Assembly (NCBI GenBank): GCA_031254035.1
Contig: JAIRVF010000063.1
Location: forward strand, 1 to 42,457
DNA length: 42,457 bases
Origin: Paenibacillus sp.
GTDB taxonomy: Bacteria > Bacillota > Bacilli > Paenibacillales > Paenibacillaceae
Direction: 5' to 3'
Shown here piece by piece: positions 30,701 through 39,661 of the stretch (its first letter is position 1; each line of letters starts with the position of its first letter). The position numbers and the translations under genes are program-made. Below the pieces are notes generated by a model. It was not told the DNA's origin. It saw only the letters and a list, made by a program, of their open reading frames with translations, and ran no database searches.

Positions 30701-32959
30701 ATGAGCGAATTGAATCAGGAATATATCGTTATCTCTGCTGCGCGGGAAAACAATCTGAAGAATGTATCCTTGTGTATTCCCAAGCGGAAGATCACGATAT
30801 TCACAGGGGTATCTGGATCGGGCAAGTCATCGATCGTTTTCGATACGATTGCCGCAGAGTCCACGCGTTTGCTGAATGAGAACTTCAGTATGTTCGTACG
30901 TACTTTCCTACCACACTACCCGCAGCCAGATGCGGACGCGATCGAGAACCTGAGTATGGCTGTTATTGTGGATCAGAAGCGGCTGGGCGGAGGCTCCCAT
31001 TCCACGCTAGGCACGATTACCGACATTTCTCCCATTCTCCGTCTTCTATTTTCACGAGTGGGTCAGCCTTATGTGGGAGGAGCGAACATGTTCTCGTTTA
31101 ACGATCCGCAGGGCATGTGTCCTGAATGTAACGGAATCGGTCGCAGCCTTTGCGTTGACATGAGTAAAGCGGTGGATATGTCCAAATCGCTCAATGAAGG
31201 AGCAATTAAGCTGCCGGGCTATACAGAGAATAGTTTAGATTTGACGATGATCGTCGAATCGGGGCCTTTCGATCCCGACAAGAAACTGAGTGATTATACG
31301 GAGGACGAGCTCGAACAGCTGCTATATGGCAAAGCGAGGAAAGTGGCGACACAGTTCGGCGAGAAGACGATAAACATAACGGTAGAAGGCGTCATCGAAA
31401 AGTTCACCAACAAATACATCAAGCAGGATTTGAAGACGAAGTCCGAGCGCACACAAAAAACGGTTGCACCTTACATCTCCGAGGGGCCGTGCTCTAGCTG
31501 CCACGGTGCGAGAATTAGTCAGGCCGCATTGGGCTGCAAAATCAATGGATACAATATCGCGGAAATGTCATCCATGGAGGTCAGCCAGCTCATTCACGTC
31601 ATTCGGGAGATTGACGATGCTGCCGCCGCGCCAATGGTCAAGTCACTGACAGAGCGGCTGCAGCATCTAGTGGATATCGGACTTGACTACTTGACCCTGG
31701 ACCGTGAGACCGATACTTTATCCGGCGGCGAGTCGCAGCGCGTCAAGATGGTGAAGCATCTGAGCGGCAGTCTGGTGGATGTCACTTACATCTTTGATGA
31801 GCCTAGCGTCGGCTTGCATCCCCGTGATGTGCACCGGTTAAATGAATTGCTTCTGAAGCTGCGCGACAAGGGCAATACCGTGCTTGTCGTCGAGCATGAT
31901 CCCGATGTCATCAAGGTAGCGGATCATATTGTCGACGTTGGGCCATACGCTGGCAGCCGCGGTGGTAATATCGTATACGAAGGAAGCTACCAAGGTCTGC
32001 TGGAGTCAGGTACTTTGACAGGCACACATATGAAACGGCCGTTACAACTCAAGAATGATTGCAGGCAGCCCTCTGGCAAGCTGTCCATCAAGGATGCCAA
32101 GCTGCACAACTTGGAGAACGTGAGTGTAGACATTCCAACTGGAGTGCTGACAGTAGTTACCGGTGTTGCCGGCTCGGGCAAGAGTACATTGATTAACGAC
32201 GTATTCCTCAGCAATCATCCGGATGCAATTGTTATCGACCAATCGGCGATAGGCGTATCGACACGTTCGAATCCCGCGACCTACACGGGCATACTGGATG
32301 ATGTGCGCAAAGCATTTGCTTCCGCGAATAAAGTCAGCCCTAGCCTATTCAGCTTCAACTCCAAGGGGGCTTGCGAAAACTGCCAAGGGCTAGGTGTTGT
32401 GTACATGGACCTATCATTTTTTGAAAGCGTGAAGCTGCCATGCGAAGTGTGCGAAGGTAGACGTTTCAAAGAAGAGGTGCTCGAATATAAACTGAATGGC
32501 AAGTCAATTGCTGAAGTACTGGAGATGACGGTGGAGCAGGCATTGGAGTTTTTCCGTCTAAAAGAAGTTGTACGCAAGCTCCAAGCAATGGGTGACGTGG
32601 GGCTGAATTATATTACCCTCGGCCAGCCGCTCAGTACGCTCTCAGGTGGAGAATGCCAGCGCATCAAACTGGCAAGTGAGCTGCATAAGAAGGGCAGCAT
32701 CTATGTGATGGACGAGCCGACGACCGGTCTGCATATGTCGGATATCGCTCACCTTTTGGGGATCATGAACCGCCTCGTGGATGCCGGCAATACAGTGATC
32801 GTTATCGAGCATAATCTCGAAGTGATCAGCCAAGCGGATTGGATCATTGATATGGGGCCGGACGGAGGCAGCAGGGGCGGACAAGTCGTATTCGAGGGCA
32901 CACCTGCTCAAATCATCCAGACGCAGCAGTCGATCACGGGAAGATACTTGAGGATGTAA
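30701..32959 (+). CDS. UvrA-like ATP-binding protein (short, resistance-type excinuclease A homologue)
   Basis: A protein of 752 residues, about 200 shorter than housekeeping UvrA (about 950). Two ABC ATPase halves are present: Walker A GVSGSGKSSIVFDT and later GVAGSGKSTLIND; signatures LSGGESQRVKM and LSGGECQRIKL; Walker B YIFDEPSVGLH and YVMDEPTTGLH. Zinc-finger Cys pairs are CPECNGIG, CSSCHGA, CENCQGLG and CEVCEGRR. The UvrB-binding and part of the insertion domain are missing or reduced. Proteins of this class (DrrC of the daunorubicin producer, UvrA2) protect against DNA-binding drugs. ATG 30701 is used because GGAAGGAT lies just before it and ATG 30692 is inside the SD. There is no uvrB next to it. 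It follows the macrolide-type glycosyltransferase on the same strand. Confidence 0.92.
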   Translation: MSELNQEYIVISAARENNLKNVSLCIPKRKITIFTGVSGSGKSSIVFDTIAAESTRLLNENFSMFVRTFLPHYPQPDADAIENLSMAVIVDQKRLGGGSHSTLGTITDISPILRLLFSRVGQPYVGGANMFSFNDPQGMCPECNGIGRSLCVDMSKAVDMSKSLNEGAIKLPGYTENSLDLTMIVESGPFDPDKKLSDYTEDELEQLLYGKARKVATQFGEKTINITVEGVIEKFTNKYIKQDLKTKSERTQKTVAPYISEGPCSSCHGARISQAALGCKINGYNIAEMSSMEVSQLIHVIREIDDAAAAPMVKSLTERLQHLVDIGLDYLTLDRETDTLSGGESQRVKMVKHLSGSLVDVTYIFDEPSVGLHPRDVHRLNELLLKLRDKGNTVLVVEHDPDVIKVADHIVDVGPYAGSRGGNIVYEGSYQGLLESGTLTGTHMKRPLQLKNDCRQPSGKLSIKDAKLHNLENVSVDIPTGVLTVVTGVAGSGKSTLINDVFLSNHPDAIVIDQSAIGVSTRSNPATYTGILDDVRKAFASANKVSPSLFSFNSKGACENCQGLGVVYMDLSFFESVKLPCEVCEGRRFKEEVLEYKLNGKSIAEVLEMTVEQALEFFRLKEVVRKLQAMGDVGLNYITLGQPLSTLSGGECQRIKLASELHKKGSIYVMDEPTTGLHMSDIAHLLGIMNRLVDAGNTVIVIEHNLEVISQADWIIDMGPDGGSRGGQVVFEGTPAQIIQTQQSITGRYLRM

Positions 32960-33019
32960 TCATCAAATCCACTTTAGAATAAGATGAATAAGAGGTAGTT
33001 CCCCCTACAAAGCTTAAAC

Positions 33020-33057
33020 AAAACTCATTTGCAAAAATAAATTGCAGATGAGTTTTT
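33020..33057 (+). terminator. Terminator, first copy of a duplicated hairpin
   Basis: AAAACTCATTTGCAA (33020-33034) pairs with TTGCAGATGAGTTTT, leading into T-run. The arms match those at 35583-35619 base for base, apart from the loop. Confidence 0.82.
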
Positions 33058-33160
33058 TATTTTCTCTTGCTTGCATTGTAAATCCTCATTTTCCTGACGC
33101 CACACCTTAAAGGGGGGGGAACTCGTCAGAGGTAGGCATTGATCGATATCCAAATATTTG

Positions 33161-33189
33161 TTGACGATGTATCAATAAACAAATACAAT
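33161..33189 (+). promoter_or_regulatory. Sigma-A promoter with ArsR-like operator for the rhodanese-fusion operon
   Basis: TTGACG (33161-33166) and TACAAT (33184-33189) are exactly 17 bases apart. The spacer and both boxes are covered by an inverted repeat ATTTGTT (33156-33162) / AACAAAT (33178-33184), a good place for an ArsR-type repressor to block polymerase. The start codon of the regulator is 43 bases after the -10. Confidence 0.7.
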
Positions 33190-33231
33190 GGATGTATTCA
33201 AGTGATTAATTGAATAGTTGAGGTGATTGCA

Positions 33232-33912
33232 TTGGTTGATGAACGAGTTTTAAAGGATATGTTGTATAACGAATTTGCTCGCATTGGAAAAAGTATTTCA
33301 AGTCCTAAACGTTTGGAAATACTCGACGTATTGTCGCAAAGTCCCAAATCAGTTGATAAATTAGCTAAAGTAACGGGGATGTCTGTTGCGAATGTGTCAC
33401 AACATTTGCAAACACTCTACAATGCAAGATTAGTCAATTATAAGAAACAAGGAAACTTTGTATATTATGAACTTGCTGATTTTGCTGTTTCGGAATTTAT
33501 GAGTAATCTTCGCCGTCTATCTGAGAAACAATTGGTTCAAGTTCAACACATTAAAGAGGAGTTTTTAAATAATCATTTTGAGATCGAAGGAGTGTCATTA
33601 CAAGATCTTAAAAAACGGATGGAAAATGGAGAAGTGTTACTTTTGGACGTAAGACCTAAAGAAGAATTTGAACAGGCACATATCCCTGGCTCGATCTCCA
33701 TTCCAATTGAGGAATTAGAAGAAAAATTAGCTTCATTACCATCAAATCTTGATGTAGTTGCTTATTGTAGAGGTCCTTATTGTTTAATGTCTGTAGAAGC
33801 TGTTGAACTATTGAAGACTAGAGGAATTAATGCTTTTAGATTAGAGAAAAGCGTGCAGGATTGGAATGACTATATTCATCAAGAAGATTCATCCATGGAG
33901 GAGATCGTATGA
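33232..33912 (+). CDS. ArsR-family regulator fused to a rhodanese domain (possible persulfide or metalloid sensor)
   Basis: A 226-residue fusion. The N-terminal winged helix has the ArsR pattern SPKRLEILDVLSQSPKSVDK, then VANVSQHLQTLYNARLV. The C-terminal rhodanese domain has LLLDVRPKEEFEQAHIPGS and the active-site loop AYCRGPYCLM with Cys179 and Cys183. No Cys is present in the helix-turn-helix part, so sensing (persulfide, polysulfide or arsenic/copper-linked stress) most likely happens at the rhodanese Cys. TTG 33232 follows GAGGTG; GTG 33223 is too close to the SD. Stop and next start overlap (ATGA). It should repress its own operon and the DsrE and MFS genes. Confidence 0.88.
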   Translation: MVDERVLKDMLYNEFARIGKSISSPKRLEILDVLSQSPKSVDKLAKVTGMSVANVSQHLQTLYNARLVNYKKQGNFVYYELADFAVSEFMSNLRRLSEKQLVQVQHIKEEFLNNHFEIEGVSLQDLKKRMENGEVLLLDVRPKEEFEQAHIPGSISIPIEELEEKLASLPSNLDVVAYCRGPYCLMSVEAVELLKTRGINAFRLEKSVQDWNDYIHQEDSSMEEIV

Positions 33913-34229
33913 AATTAGGAATTATTTTAGAAACAAAAGAGCCAGAAAAGGCATGGAATGCATTTCGTTTTGCCAATACAGCTTTATCAAGGCAGCACGA
34001 AGTTAAAGTTTTTCTTATGGGTGAGGCTGTTGAATGTGAGAATATTCAGCAACCGAAATATAACGTAAGTGATGAGCTGAAAAAGTTCAATAGTCAAAAT
34101 GGATTGTTAATGGCGTGTGGTACTTGTCTTAAATCTAGAATGCTTGATAATGATACAGTTTGCCCGATATCTACGATGCATGATTGTGTTGAGTTAGTAG
34201 AGTGGGCGGACAAAATGGTCACTTTTTAA
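33909..34229 (+). CDS. DsrE/DsrF-like sulfur-relay family protein
   Basis: A protein of 106 residues with the DsrE fold: MKLGIILETKEPEKAWNAFR, a central strand EVKVFLMGEAVE, then GLLMACGTCLKSR, where the paired Cys of the MACGTC loop match the sulfur-carrying site. Cys also occur in VECEN, VCPIS and HDCVE. DsrE-like proteins accept persulfide sulfur from rhodaneses. Its coupling (four-base overlap) to the ArsR-rhodanese gene strongly suggests a joint role in sulfane-sulfur handling. Cytoplasmic, no signal peptide. Confidence 0.82.
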   Translation: MKLGIILETKEPEKAWNAFRFANTALSRQHEVKVFLMGEAVECENIQQPKYNVSDELKKFNSQNGLLMACGTCLKSRMLDNDTVCPISTMHDCVELVEWADKMVTF

Positions 34230-34246
34230 AATAAAGGGGGAACATA

Positions 34247-35542
34247 ATGGTCAGTGAAAATGGGATACAAAGTTACATCGATTCTCCAGAAAAGCAGCGA
34301 AAATTATATAAACGCACTTTGATTATCATTGTTATTTCACAAATTTTCGGTGGTGCAGGTCTTGCAGCAGGTGTAACCGTGGGAGCTCTTCTTGCACAAG
34401 ACATGTTAGGGTCAGATAGTTTTGCAGGTGTTCCGTCCGCGCTATTAACTTTAGGTTCAGCTGTAGCGGCGTTACTTGTAGGGCGGCTTAGTCAAAAATT
34501 TGGACGACGGATAGGACTAGCGACAGGATTTTTTGCCGGAGGTATCGGAGCAATCGGAGTAGTGATTTCAGCAATTACGAGCAATATACTACTTCTTTTT
34601 GTTTCATTACTTATCTATGGTGCCGGGACTGCTACAAATTTACAAGCACGGTATGCGGGTACAGATCTTGCAAATCCTAAACAACGAGCTACGGCGATCA
34701 GTATCGCATTAGTGTCAACCACTTTCGGTGCGGTTGCGGGTCCAAACTTGGTTAATGTATTGGGTCAATTTGCAACATCAATTGGCGTGCCAGCACTAGC
34801 AGGACCGTTTATTTTAGGTGCCGCAGCCTTTATTCTCACAGGTTTAGTACTCTTTATATTTCTTCGCCCTGATCCACTTGTCGTTGCGAAAGCAATCGCA
34901 AATATACAGAGCAAAGAAGAAAGCAATGATTTAGGTGAGAATTCTAGACCACCAACGATACAGAAACGTGGAGTTGTTGTTGGAGCTACAATCATGATCT
35001 TAACGCAGATTGTTATGGTAGCTATTATGACCATGACACCTGTACATATGGGACACCATGGACATGATTTGAGAGAAATAGGATTAGTTATTGGCTTCCA
35101 TATAGGCGCAATGTATCTCCCATCGCTATTGACAGGCTTCCTTGTAGATAAGATTGGACGTACCGCTATGGCGATTGCTTCTGGTGCTACTCTACTTATT
35201 GCTGGTTTTCTAGCTGCTTTTGCACCAGCGGATTCTATGGTTTTACTCATCTGTGCCTTAGCTTTACTTGGGCTTGGATGGAACTTTGGCTTGATTAGTG
35301 GAACCACGCTTATTGTCGATTCAACAACCCCAACCACTCGTGCTAAGACACAAGGATCTGTTGATGTCTTGATCGCTTTATCGGGGGCAGCGGGAGGAGC
35401 ATTGTCTGGCATGGTTGTAGCCAATTCCAGTTATGCAACACTTTCAATTGCAGGAGGCATCATTTCACTACTACTGATCCCAGTTGTTGTTTGGTCTCGT
35501 AAGAACAATACTACAGAATCTAATAATTCCTTGGCAGGGTAA
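34247..35542 (+). CDS. MFS transporter, third gene of the ArsR-rhodanese operon
   Basis: A 12-helix major facilitator protein of 431 residues. Motif A between helices 2 and 3 is GRLSQKFGRRIG; the central cytoplasmic loop (about 205-240) is hydrophilic (PDPLVVAKAIANIQSKEES). A His-rich segment TPVHMGHHGHDL lies at the end of helix 7, which could bind a metal. SD AAGGGGG precedes ATG. It is 17 bases after the DsrE-like gene, in the same unit. Exporting a sulfur- or metal-linked toxicant is the likely job, but drug export cannot be excluded. Confidence 0.88.
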   Translation: MVSENGIQSYIDSPEKQRKLYKRTLIIIVISQIFGGAGLAAGVTVGALLAQDMLGSDSFAGVPSALLTLGSAVAALLVGRLSQKFGRRIGLATGFFAGGIGAIGVVISAITSNILLLFVSLLIYGAGTATNLQARYAGTDLANPKQRATAISIALVSTTFGAVAGPNLVNVLGQFATSIGVPALAGPFILGAAAFILTGLVLFIFLRPDPLVVAKAIANIQSKEESNDLGENSRPPTIQKRGVVVGATIMILTQIVMVAIMTMTPVHMGHHGHDLREIGLVIGFHIGAMYLPSLLTGFLVDKIGRTAMAIASGATLLIAGFLAAFAPADSMVLLICALALLGLGWNFGLISGTTLIVDSTTPTTRAKTQGSVDVLIALSGAAGGALSGMVVANSSYATLSIAGGIISLLLIPVVVWSRKNNTTESNNSLAG

Positions 35543-35582
35543 GTCAAAATCAACAGCGTGAGAGCGTAAGTCGTGATATCAA

Positions 35583-35619
35583 AAAAACTCATTTGCAAAT
35601 GAATTGCAGATGAGTTTTT
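35583..35619 (+). terminator. Terminator, second copy of the duplicated hairpin
   Basis: AAAACTCATTTGCAA (35583-35597) and ATTGCAGATGAGTTTTTT (35602-35619). The two arms are the same sequences as at 33020-33057; only the loop differs (about 4 bases here against 6-7 there). Confidence 0.85.
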
Positions 35620-35777
35620 TCTATTCTGAAACGGAAATGTTACTGAGCCAGAGGATTACATCCGTCCGATAGATTTCTGCAATATCCCATACTGGTACAA
35701 CTTGATTTCTTCATCGTTTCCACATAATTTCTGGTTAAAGTATGAAATATCAAATTGTGAAGCAGGGGGTCTGTGTG

Positions 35778-37367
35778 ATGAAAAGTATATTGAAATTAAC
35801 CCTTACAGTCGGTGCGATTAGCATAGTGTTGGCTGGCTGTGCTAATTCAAATAATAAAGATGCGATGTCGGGAATGGATCATTCCAAAATGAACATGGAT
35901 AAGATGCAGACACAGAGTCGCAATAATACTGGGAACAACATCACGAAGGATACGACGAGGGTAGACGGTAAGGAGTATACCATCACCGCACAAGCAAGCA
36001 ATTTGAAGGCATCCGCTGATAAGACCCTACCTGTATGGACCTTCAACAATTCTGTACCTGGTCCAGAGATACGTGTCAAAGTTGGAGAGACAGTTAAGAT
36101 CAACCTAAAGAATGAGCTCGAAGAACCCGTTTCCATTCATTGGCACGGTTATCCCGTACCCATTGATATGGATGGGATTCCAGGCGTTACACAAGATGCC
36201 GTGGCTCCAGGCAAAACTTTTAAGTATGAATTTAAGGCTACTGTTCCAGGTACCTATTGGTATCATTCGCATCAAGATAGTGTCAATCAAGTTGATAAAG
36301 GGCTCTACGGTGCGTTGATCGTTGAAGATCCAAAAGATAGCTACGATCGGGATTACACTCTTGTTTTAGACGAATGGATGAGTTTAGGCAGCATGGATAT
36401 GGGAAGCATGGTTCATGGTAAGATGAACAAGGGAGATATGAAAGGCATGGACCACAGTCAGATGAACATGAGTGACATGGGAAGTATGGGGGGGCACGAT
36501 ATGAGCATGTACGACCTATATACCATCAATGGGAAGGCTGGTAATGCCATTCATAAGTTAGTGGTTAAAGAGGGTGAGAAAGTTCGAATTCGCTTGATCA
36601 ATGCTGGTTATTTAACTCATATAATGCATCTGCATGGACATGAATTTAAGGTTGTTGCCTCAGATGGTCAGTCTGTAAATAGCCCTGCTGTGATTAAGGA
36701 TCAAGGGATTGCCATCGCCCCAGGTGAACGTTATGATCTTGAATTTACAGCGAACAACCCTGGTTCTTGGCTGCTTGAAGAGCATGGAAATGATGACAGA
36801 GTGAAAAACATGAGAGCCGTTATTGAATACGAAAGCTCTAATGTACAAACCGATACATCCAACGCATCCGAGAAGCTACCGCAATTCGATCTTATGAAAT
36901 ACGGTAAACAGGTCGAAACCAAGTTTTCATTGAATCAAACCTTTGATCAGAACGATCTTCTGAATTTAAATACAGAAATGAAGGACGGAAAGATGGTTTA
37001 TACCATAAACGGTAAGGTTTTTCCTGACACTGATCCTATTAAGGTTAATAAAGGCGACAAGGTAAAAGTCACTCTCGTAAACCGATCAAAGACCGATGAT
37101 CATCCAATGCATCTACACGGACATTTCTTTCAAGTTTTAAGTAAAAACGGACAACCTTTAGAAGGAGCACCCATTATTAAAGATACCCTCAATGTAAAAC
37201 CAGGGGAAGAATATGTGGTTGCATTCGAAGCGGATAATCCAGGAAATTGGATGTTCCATTGCCATGATCTGCACCATGCGTCAGCAGGAATGGTCACGGA
37301 TGTAATGTATAATGACTATCATAGCAGCTATACCCCTAACCCTAGTGTTGGTAATAAACCAGAATAA
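35778..37367 (+). CDS. Multicopper oxidase lipoprotein with Met/His-rich copper-binding segments
   Basis: A protein of about 529 residues, anchored to the membrane: KSILKLTLTVGAISIVLAGC with lipobox VLAGC at about residue 21. Copper sites: HWHGYPVPIDMDG, YWYHSHQDS, HPMHLHGHFFQVL and the type 1/3 motif MFHCHDLHHASAGM (HCHx3Hx4M). Three cupredoxin domains fit the length. A Met-rich N-terminal stretch (MSGMDHSKMNMDKM) and a longer internal one (MDMGSMVHGKMNKGDMKGMD) are like those of CueO/CopA-type oxidases that oxidise Cu(I). ATG 35778 is used, after CAGGGGG; ATG 35742 would remove the signal from the N-terminus. A two-component system follows, so copper-stress control is likely. Confidence 0.94.
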   Translation: MKSILKLTLTVGAISIVLAGCANSNNKDAMSGMDHSKMNMDKMQTQSRNNTGNNITKDTTRVDGKEYTITAQASNLKASADKTLPVWTFNNSVPGPEIRVKVGETVKINLKNELEEPVSIHWHGYPVPIDMDGIPGVTQDAVAPGKTFKYEFKATVPGTYWYHSHQDSVNQVDKGLYGALIVEDPKDSYDRDYTLVLDEWMSLGSMDMGSMVHGKMNKGDMKGMDHSQMNMSDMGSMGGHDMSMYDLYTINGKAGNAIHKLVVKEGEKVRIRLINAGYLTHIMHLHGHEFKVVASDGQSVNSPAVIKDQGIAIAPGERYDLEFTANNPGSWLLEEHGNDDRVKNMRAVIEYESSNVQTDTSNASEKLPQFDLMKYGKQVETKFSLNQTFDQNDLLNLNTEMKDGKMVYTINGKVFPDTDPIKVNKGDKVKVTLVNRSKTDDHPMHLHGHFFQVLSKNGQPLEGAPIIKDTLNVKPGEEYVVAFEADNPGNWMFHCHDLHHASAGMVTDVMYNDYHSSYTPNPSVGNKPE

Positions 37368-37403
37368 CGCATAAAACAAGTAATAAATGAAGTAGGTGAA
37401 CAT

Positions 37404-38110
37404 ATGGCTAAAATTCAAATACTTGTAGTAGATGACGAATGGAATATGCGAAATCTGCTTCGTATTTATCTTATAAAAGAGGGCTTTGAGGTCAAGGAAG
37501 CTGCGTCTGGATATGAAGCGCTGTCGATGATGAAGCAGCATTCATTTGATCTTATGATTTTGGATGTGATGATGCCAGGCATGGATGGTTGGCAGGTTTG
37601 TAAAGCCATTCGGGGAACGCAAACCATACCGATTCTAATGCTGACGGCTCGATCTGAAACAAAAGATAAAGTACATGGACTGGGAATCGGAGCCGATGAT
37701 TATTTAACGAAACCATTTGAATCTGAAGAGCTATTAGCACGGGTCTTTTCGTTATTGAGACGTTCAATGATCAGTCAAGCGCAAAAGCCTCAAGGATCGA
37801 CCATAGCATTTCATAACCTCAAAATAAATCCAGAAGCTCGCGAAATTCACATACATGAAAAAAGTATTGATTTCACGCCTAAGAATTTGATTTACTTCTC
37901 TGTCTAGGGCAAAACAGTCAACGCACTTTTTCACGAGATGCTTTGGTGGAACGATTATGGGGGTACGAATATATGGGTGATGCCCGTGTCGTGGATACAC
38001 ACATCAAAAATATTCGAGAAAAACTGCAACGAGCAGGACTAGGCTATGATCCGATACAAACCGTGTGGGGTGTGGGGTATAAATTTTCACCAGCCGGAGG
38101 AGAGAAATGA
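37404..38110 (+). pseudogene. OmpR-family response regulator gene broken by a single-base frameshift
   Basis: The receiver domain is intact: VDDEWNMRNL, phospho-acceptor Asp in MILDVMMPGMDG, and PILMLTARS, then DDYLTKPFE. The winged-helix output domain is out of frame. In frame it ends DFTPKNLIYFSV at 37907. One base on, the sequence continues as FDLLLCLGQNSQRTFSRDAL, then WGYEYMGDARVVDTHIKNIR and WGVGYKFSP, to a TGA at 38108-38110, which overlaps the kinase start. The conserved TPKEFDLL would be restored by adding one base after 37883 (CCTAAG-AATTT). So the gene was normal and lost one base, or there is a sequencing error. The ATG has TAGGTG upstream. Confidence 0.9.
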
Positions 38111-39531
38111 GACGGAATCGAATTGGGATGAAACTCGGACTTGTCATCGCTTCGATTGTTTTTATCGTCCTCCTTTTTCTTGGTGTGAGCTTGTATCAAA
38201 TGTTCTCTAACTTTTATCATACTGAAATGAGAACGGAGGTCGCAGAAGTGACCTCTCATTTCAGAACAATGGCGGAAACAACGGAGTCATCCATGGAAGA
38301 TATGATACTAACATTTGCGGATTTTTCGAATGTAAGTATGTTCTATATCAACGCTGCAGGTGAAATCACCTTCCATTCAGGTGAACATAACGCCGCAGAT
38401 CGGTCATTTATTCGTACAGAAGATATACAGCAAATTTTTTCTGGGAAATCCATTCATTTAGAACACGAAGATCCACTAGGCAATCGTTATATGGTTATTG
38501 GCCAACCGATCTATCAAGACAATCGGATTTCTTCTGCCATTTATGTGATGGCCTCCATGCAAAACATGGATAAATCTATAATTACTGTTCGAAATCTTAT
38601 ACTCTTTTCAGGAGCTGGGGCTTTCTTACTCGCTATTGGAATCACATGGATTATGGCATTACTTTTTTCACGACCTCTAATTATGATGCAAAAAGCGACG
38701 AAGAAAATCGCTATCGGGGAGCTGGAAACCCGCTTAGATATCCGAAACAAAGACGAGATCGGTGATCTGGCAGCGGCCATTAATAGCTTGGCAGCAGATC
38801 TACAGAGATATCGAGATACGCGACAGGAATTTTTCGCTAATATCTCTCATGAGCTAAGAACACCTATCACTTACCTGGAAGGGTATGCAAAAATCTTGAA
38901 GAACCGTTTATATGAAACAGAGGAAGAGAAGGATCACTACCTGGACATTATCTATCAAGAGGGTGTACGCATTCAACACTTGGTCGATGATCTATTTGAA
39001 CTTGCCAAGATGGAGGAGGGGAAGATCAGTCTTTCCATGGAGTGGCTGGACTTGAAGGAAGTTATAGACCAAACTGTGCAGACCATTTCGTTAAAAGCAA
39101 AGGAGAAAGGAATCGAACTCATCGTCCATCCTGTCGCATCTGTACCGTTAATCCAAGGTGATGGAGTCCGCATGGAACAAATTGTACTCAACCTGTTGGA
39201 GAATGCAATTCGTTATACCGAACAAGGAAGGATTGAAATTCTTCTTCAGAGCACCCCTGACACACTCTCGTTTTCAATCGAGGACACGGGAATTGGGATT
39301 CCTGAGGATGAACTGCCATATATTTTTGATCGCTTCTATCGGGTAGAAAAGTCACGATCTCGGAAAACGGGCGGTACGGGCCTAGGTCTTTCAATCGTAA
39401 AGAAATTGGTGGAATTGCAAGGAGGGTCTATCCAAGTAAGTAGTGATAAGGATGTTGGTACTCGCTTTACGGTTATATTCACACTGCCGACCAATTACAA
39501 CGAAAGGGGCAGAATAAGTGACTCCGATTAG
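38107..39531 (+). CDS. Sensor histidine kinase (EnvZ/CusS-like), partner of the broken regulator
   Basis: A 474-residue membrane kinase. Helix 1 (KLGLVIASIVFIVLLFLGVS), an outside sensor of about 125 residues (DCache-like), helix 2 (LILFSGAGAFLLAIGITWIM) and a HAMP linker with FSRPLIMMQKATKKIAIGEL. The HisKA H-box is FFANISHELRTPITYLEG. ATP-binding motifs are GVRMEQIVLNLLENAIRY, EDTGIGIPEDELP, FDRFYRVEKSRSRKTGG and TGLGLSIVKKLVELQGG. It overlaps the regulator's TGA (ATGA), as usual for such pairs. The sensed signal is unknown; copper is plausible because of the oxidase gene upstream. Confidence 0.93.
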   Translation: MRRNRIGMKLGLVIASIVFIVLLFLGVSLYQMFSNFYHTEMRTEVAEVTSHFRTMAETTESSMEDMILTFADFSNVSMFYINAAGEITFHSGEHNAADRSFIRTEDIQQIFSGKSIHLEHEDPLGNRYMVIGQPIYQDNRISSAIYVMASMQNMDKSIITVRNLILFSGAGAFLLAIGITWIMALLFSRPLIMMQKATKKIAIGELETRLDIRNKDEIGDLAAAINSLAADLQRYRDTRQEFFANISHELRTPITYLEGYAKILKNRLYETEEEKDHYLDIIYQEGVRIQHLVDDLFELAKMEEGKISLSMEWLDLKEVIDQTVQTISLKAKEKGIELIVHPVASVPLIQGDGVRMEQIVLNLLENAIRYTEQGRIEILLQSTPDTLSFSIEDTGIGIPEDELPYIFDRFYRVEKSRSRKTGGTGLGLSIVKKLVELQGGSIQVSSDKDVGTRFTVIFTLPTNYNERGRISDSD

Positions 39532-39550
39532 GTGTCACTTGTTCTGTTTT
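39510..39550 (+). terminator. Terminator at the end of the copper two-component unit
   Basis: CAGAATAAGTGAC with GTCACTTGTTCTG form a 12-13 bp stem with one mismatch; TTTT follows. It overlaps the last codons of the kinase gene. Confidence 0.65.
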
Positions 39551-39661
39551 CCATATTTTCTTTTATTCTCGTTTTAGTTCCGCATTTTTAATCTTTTCGC
39601 AAAACCAAAAAATAAACCGATCACTCTCATAAAAGTATCCTCACCTGGTGCCCTGTCACTA

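Noticed and set aside
34765..35424. A 219-codon minus-strand frame opposite the MFS gene
   Set aside because: Shadow of a membrane-protein gene; such long antisense frames are common opposite hydrophobic codons.
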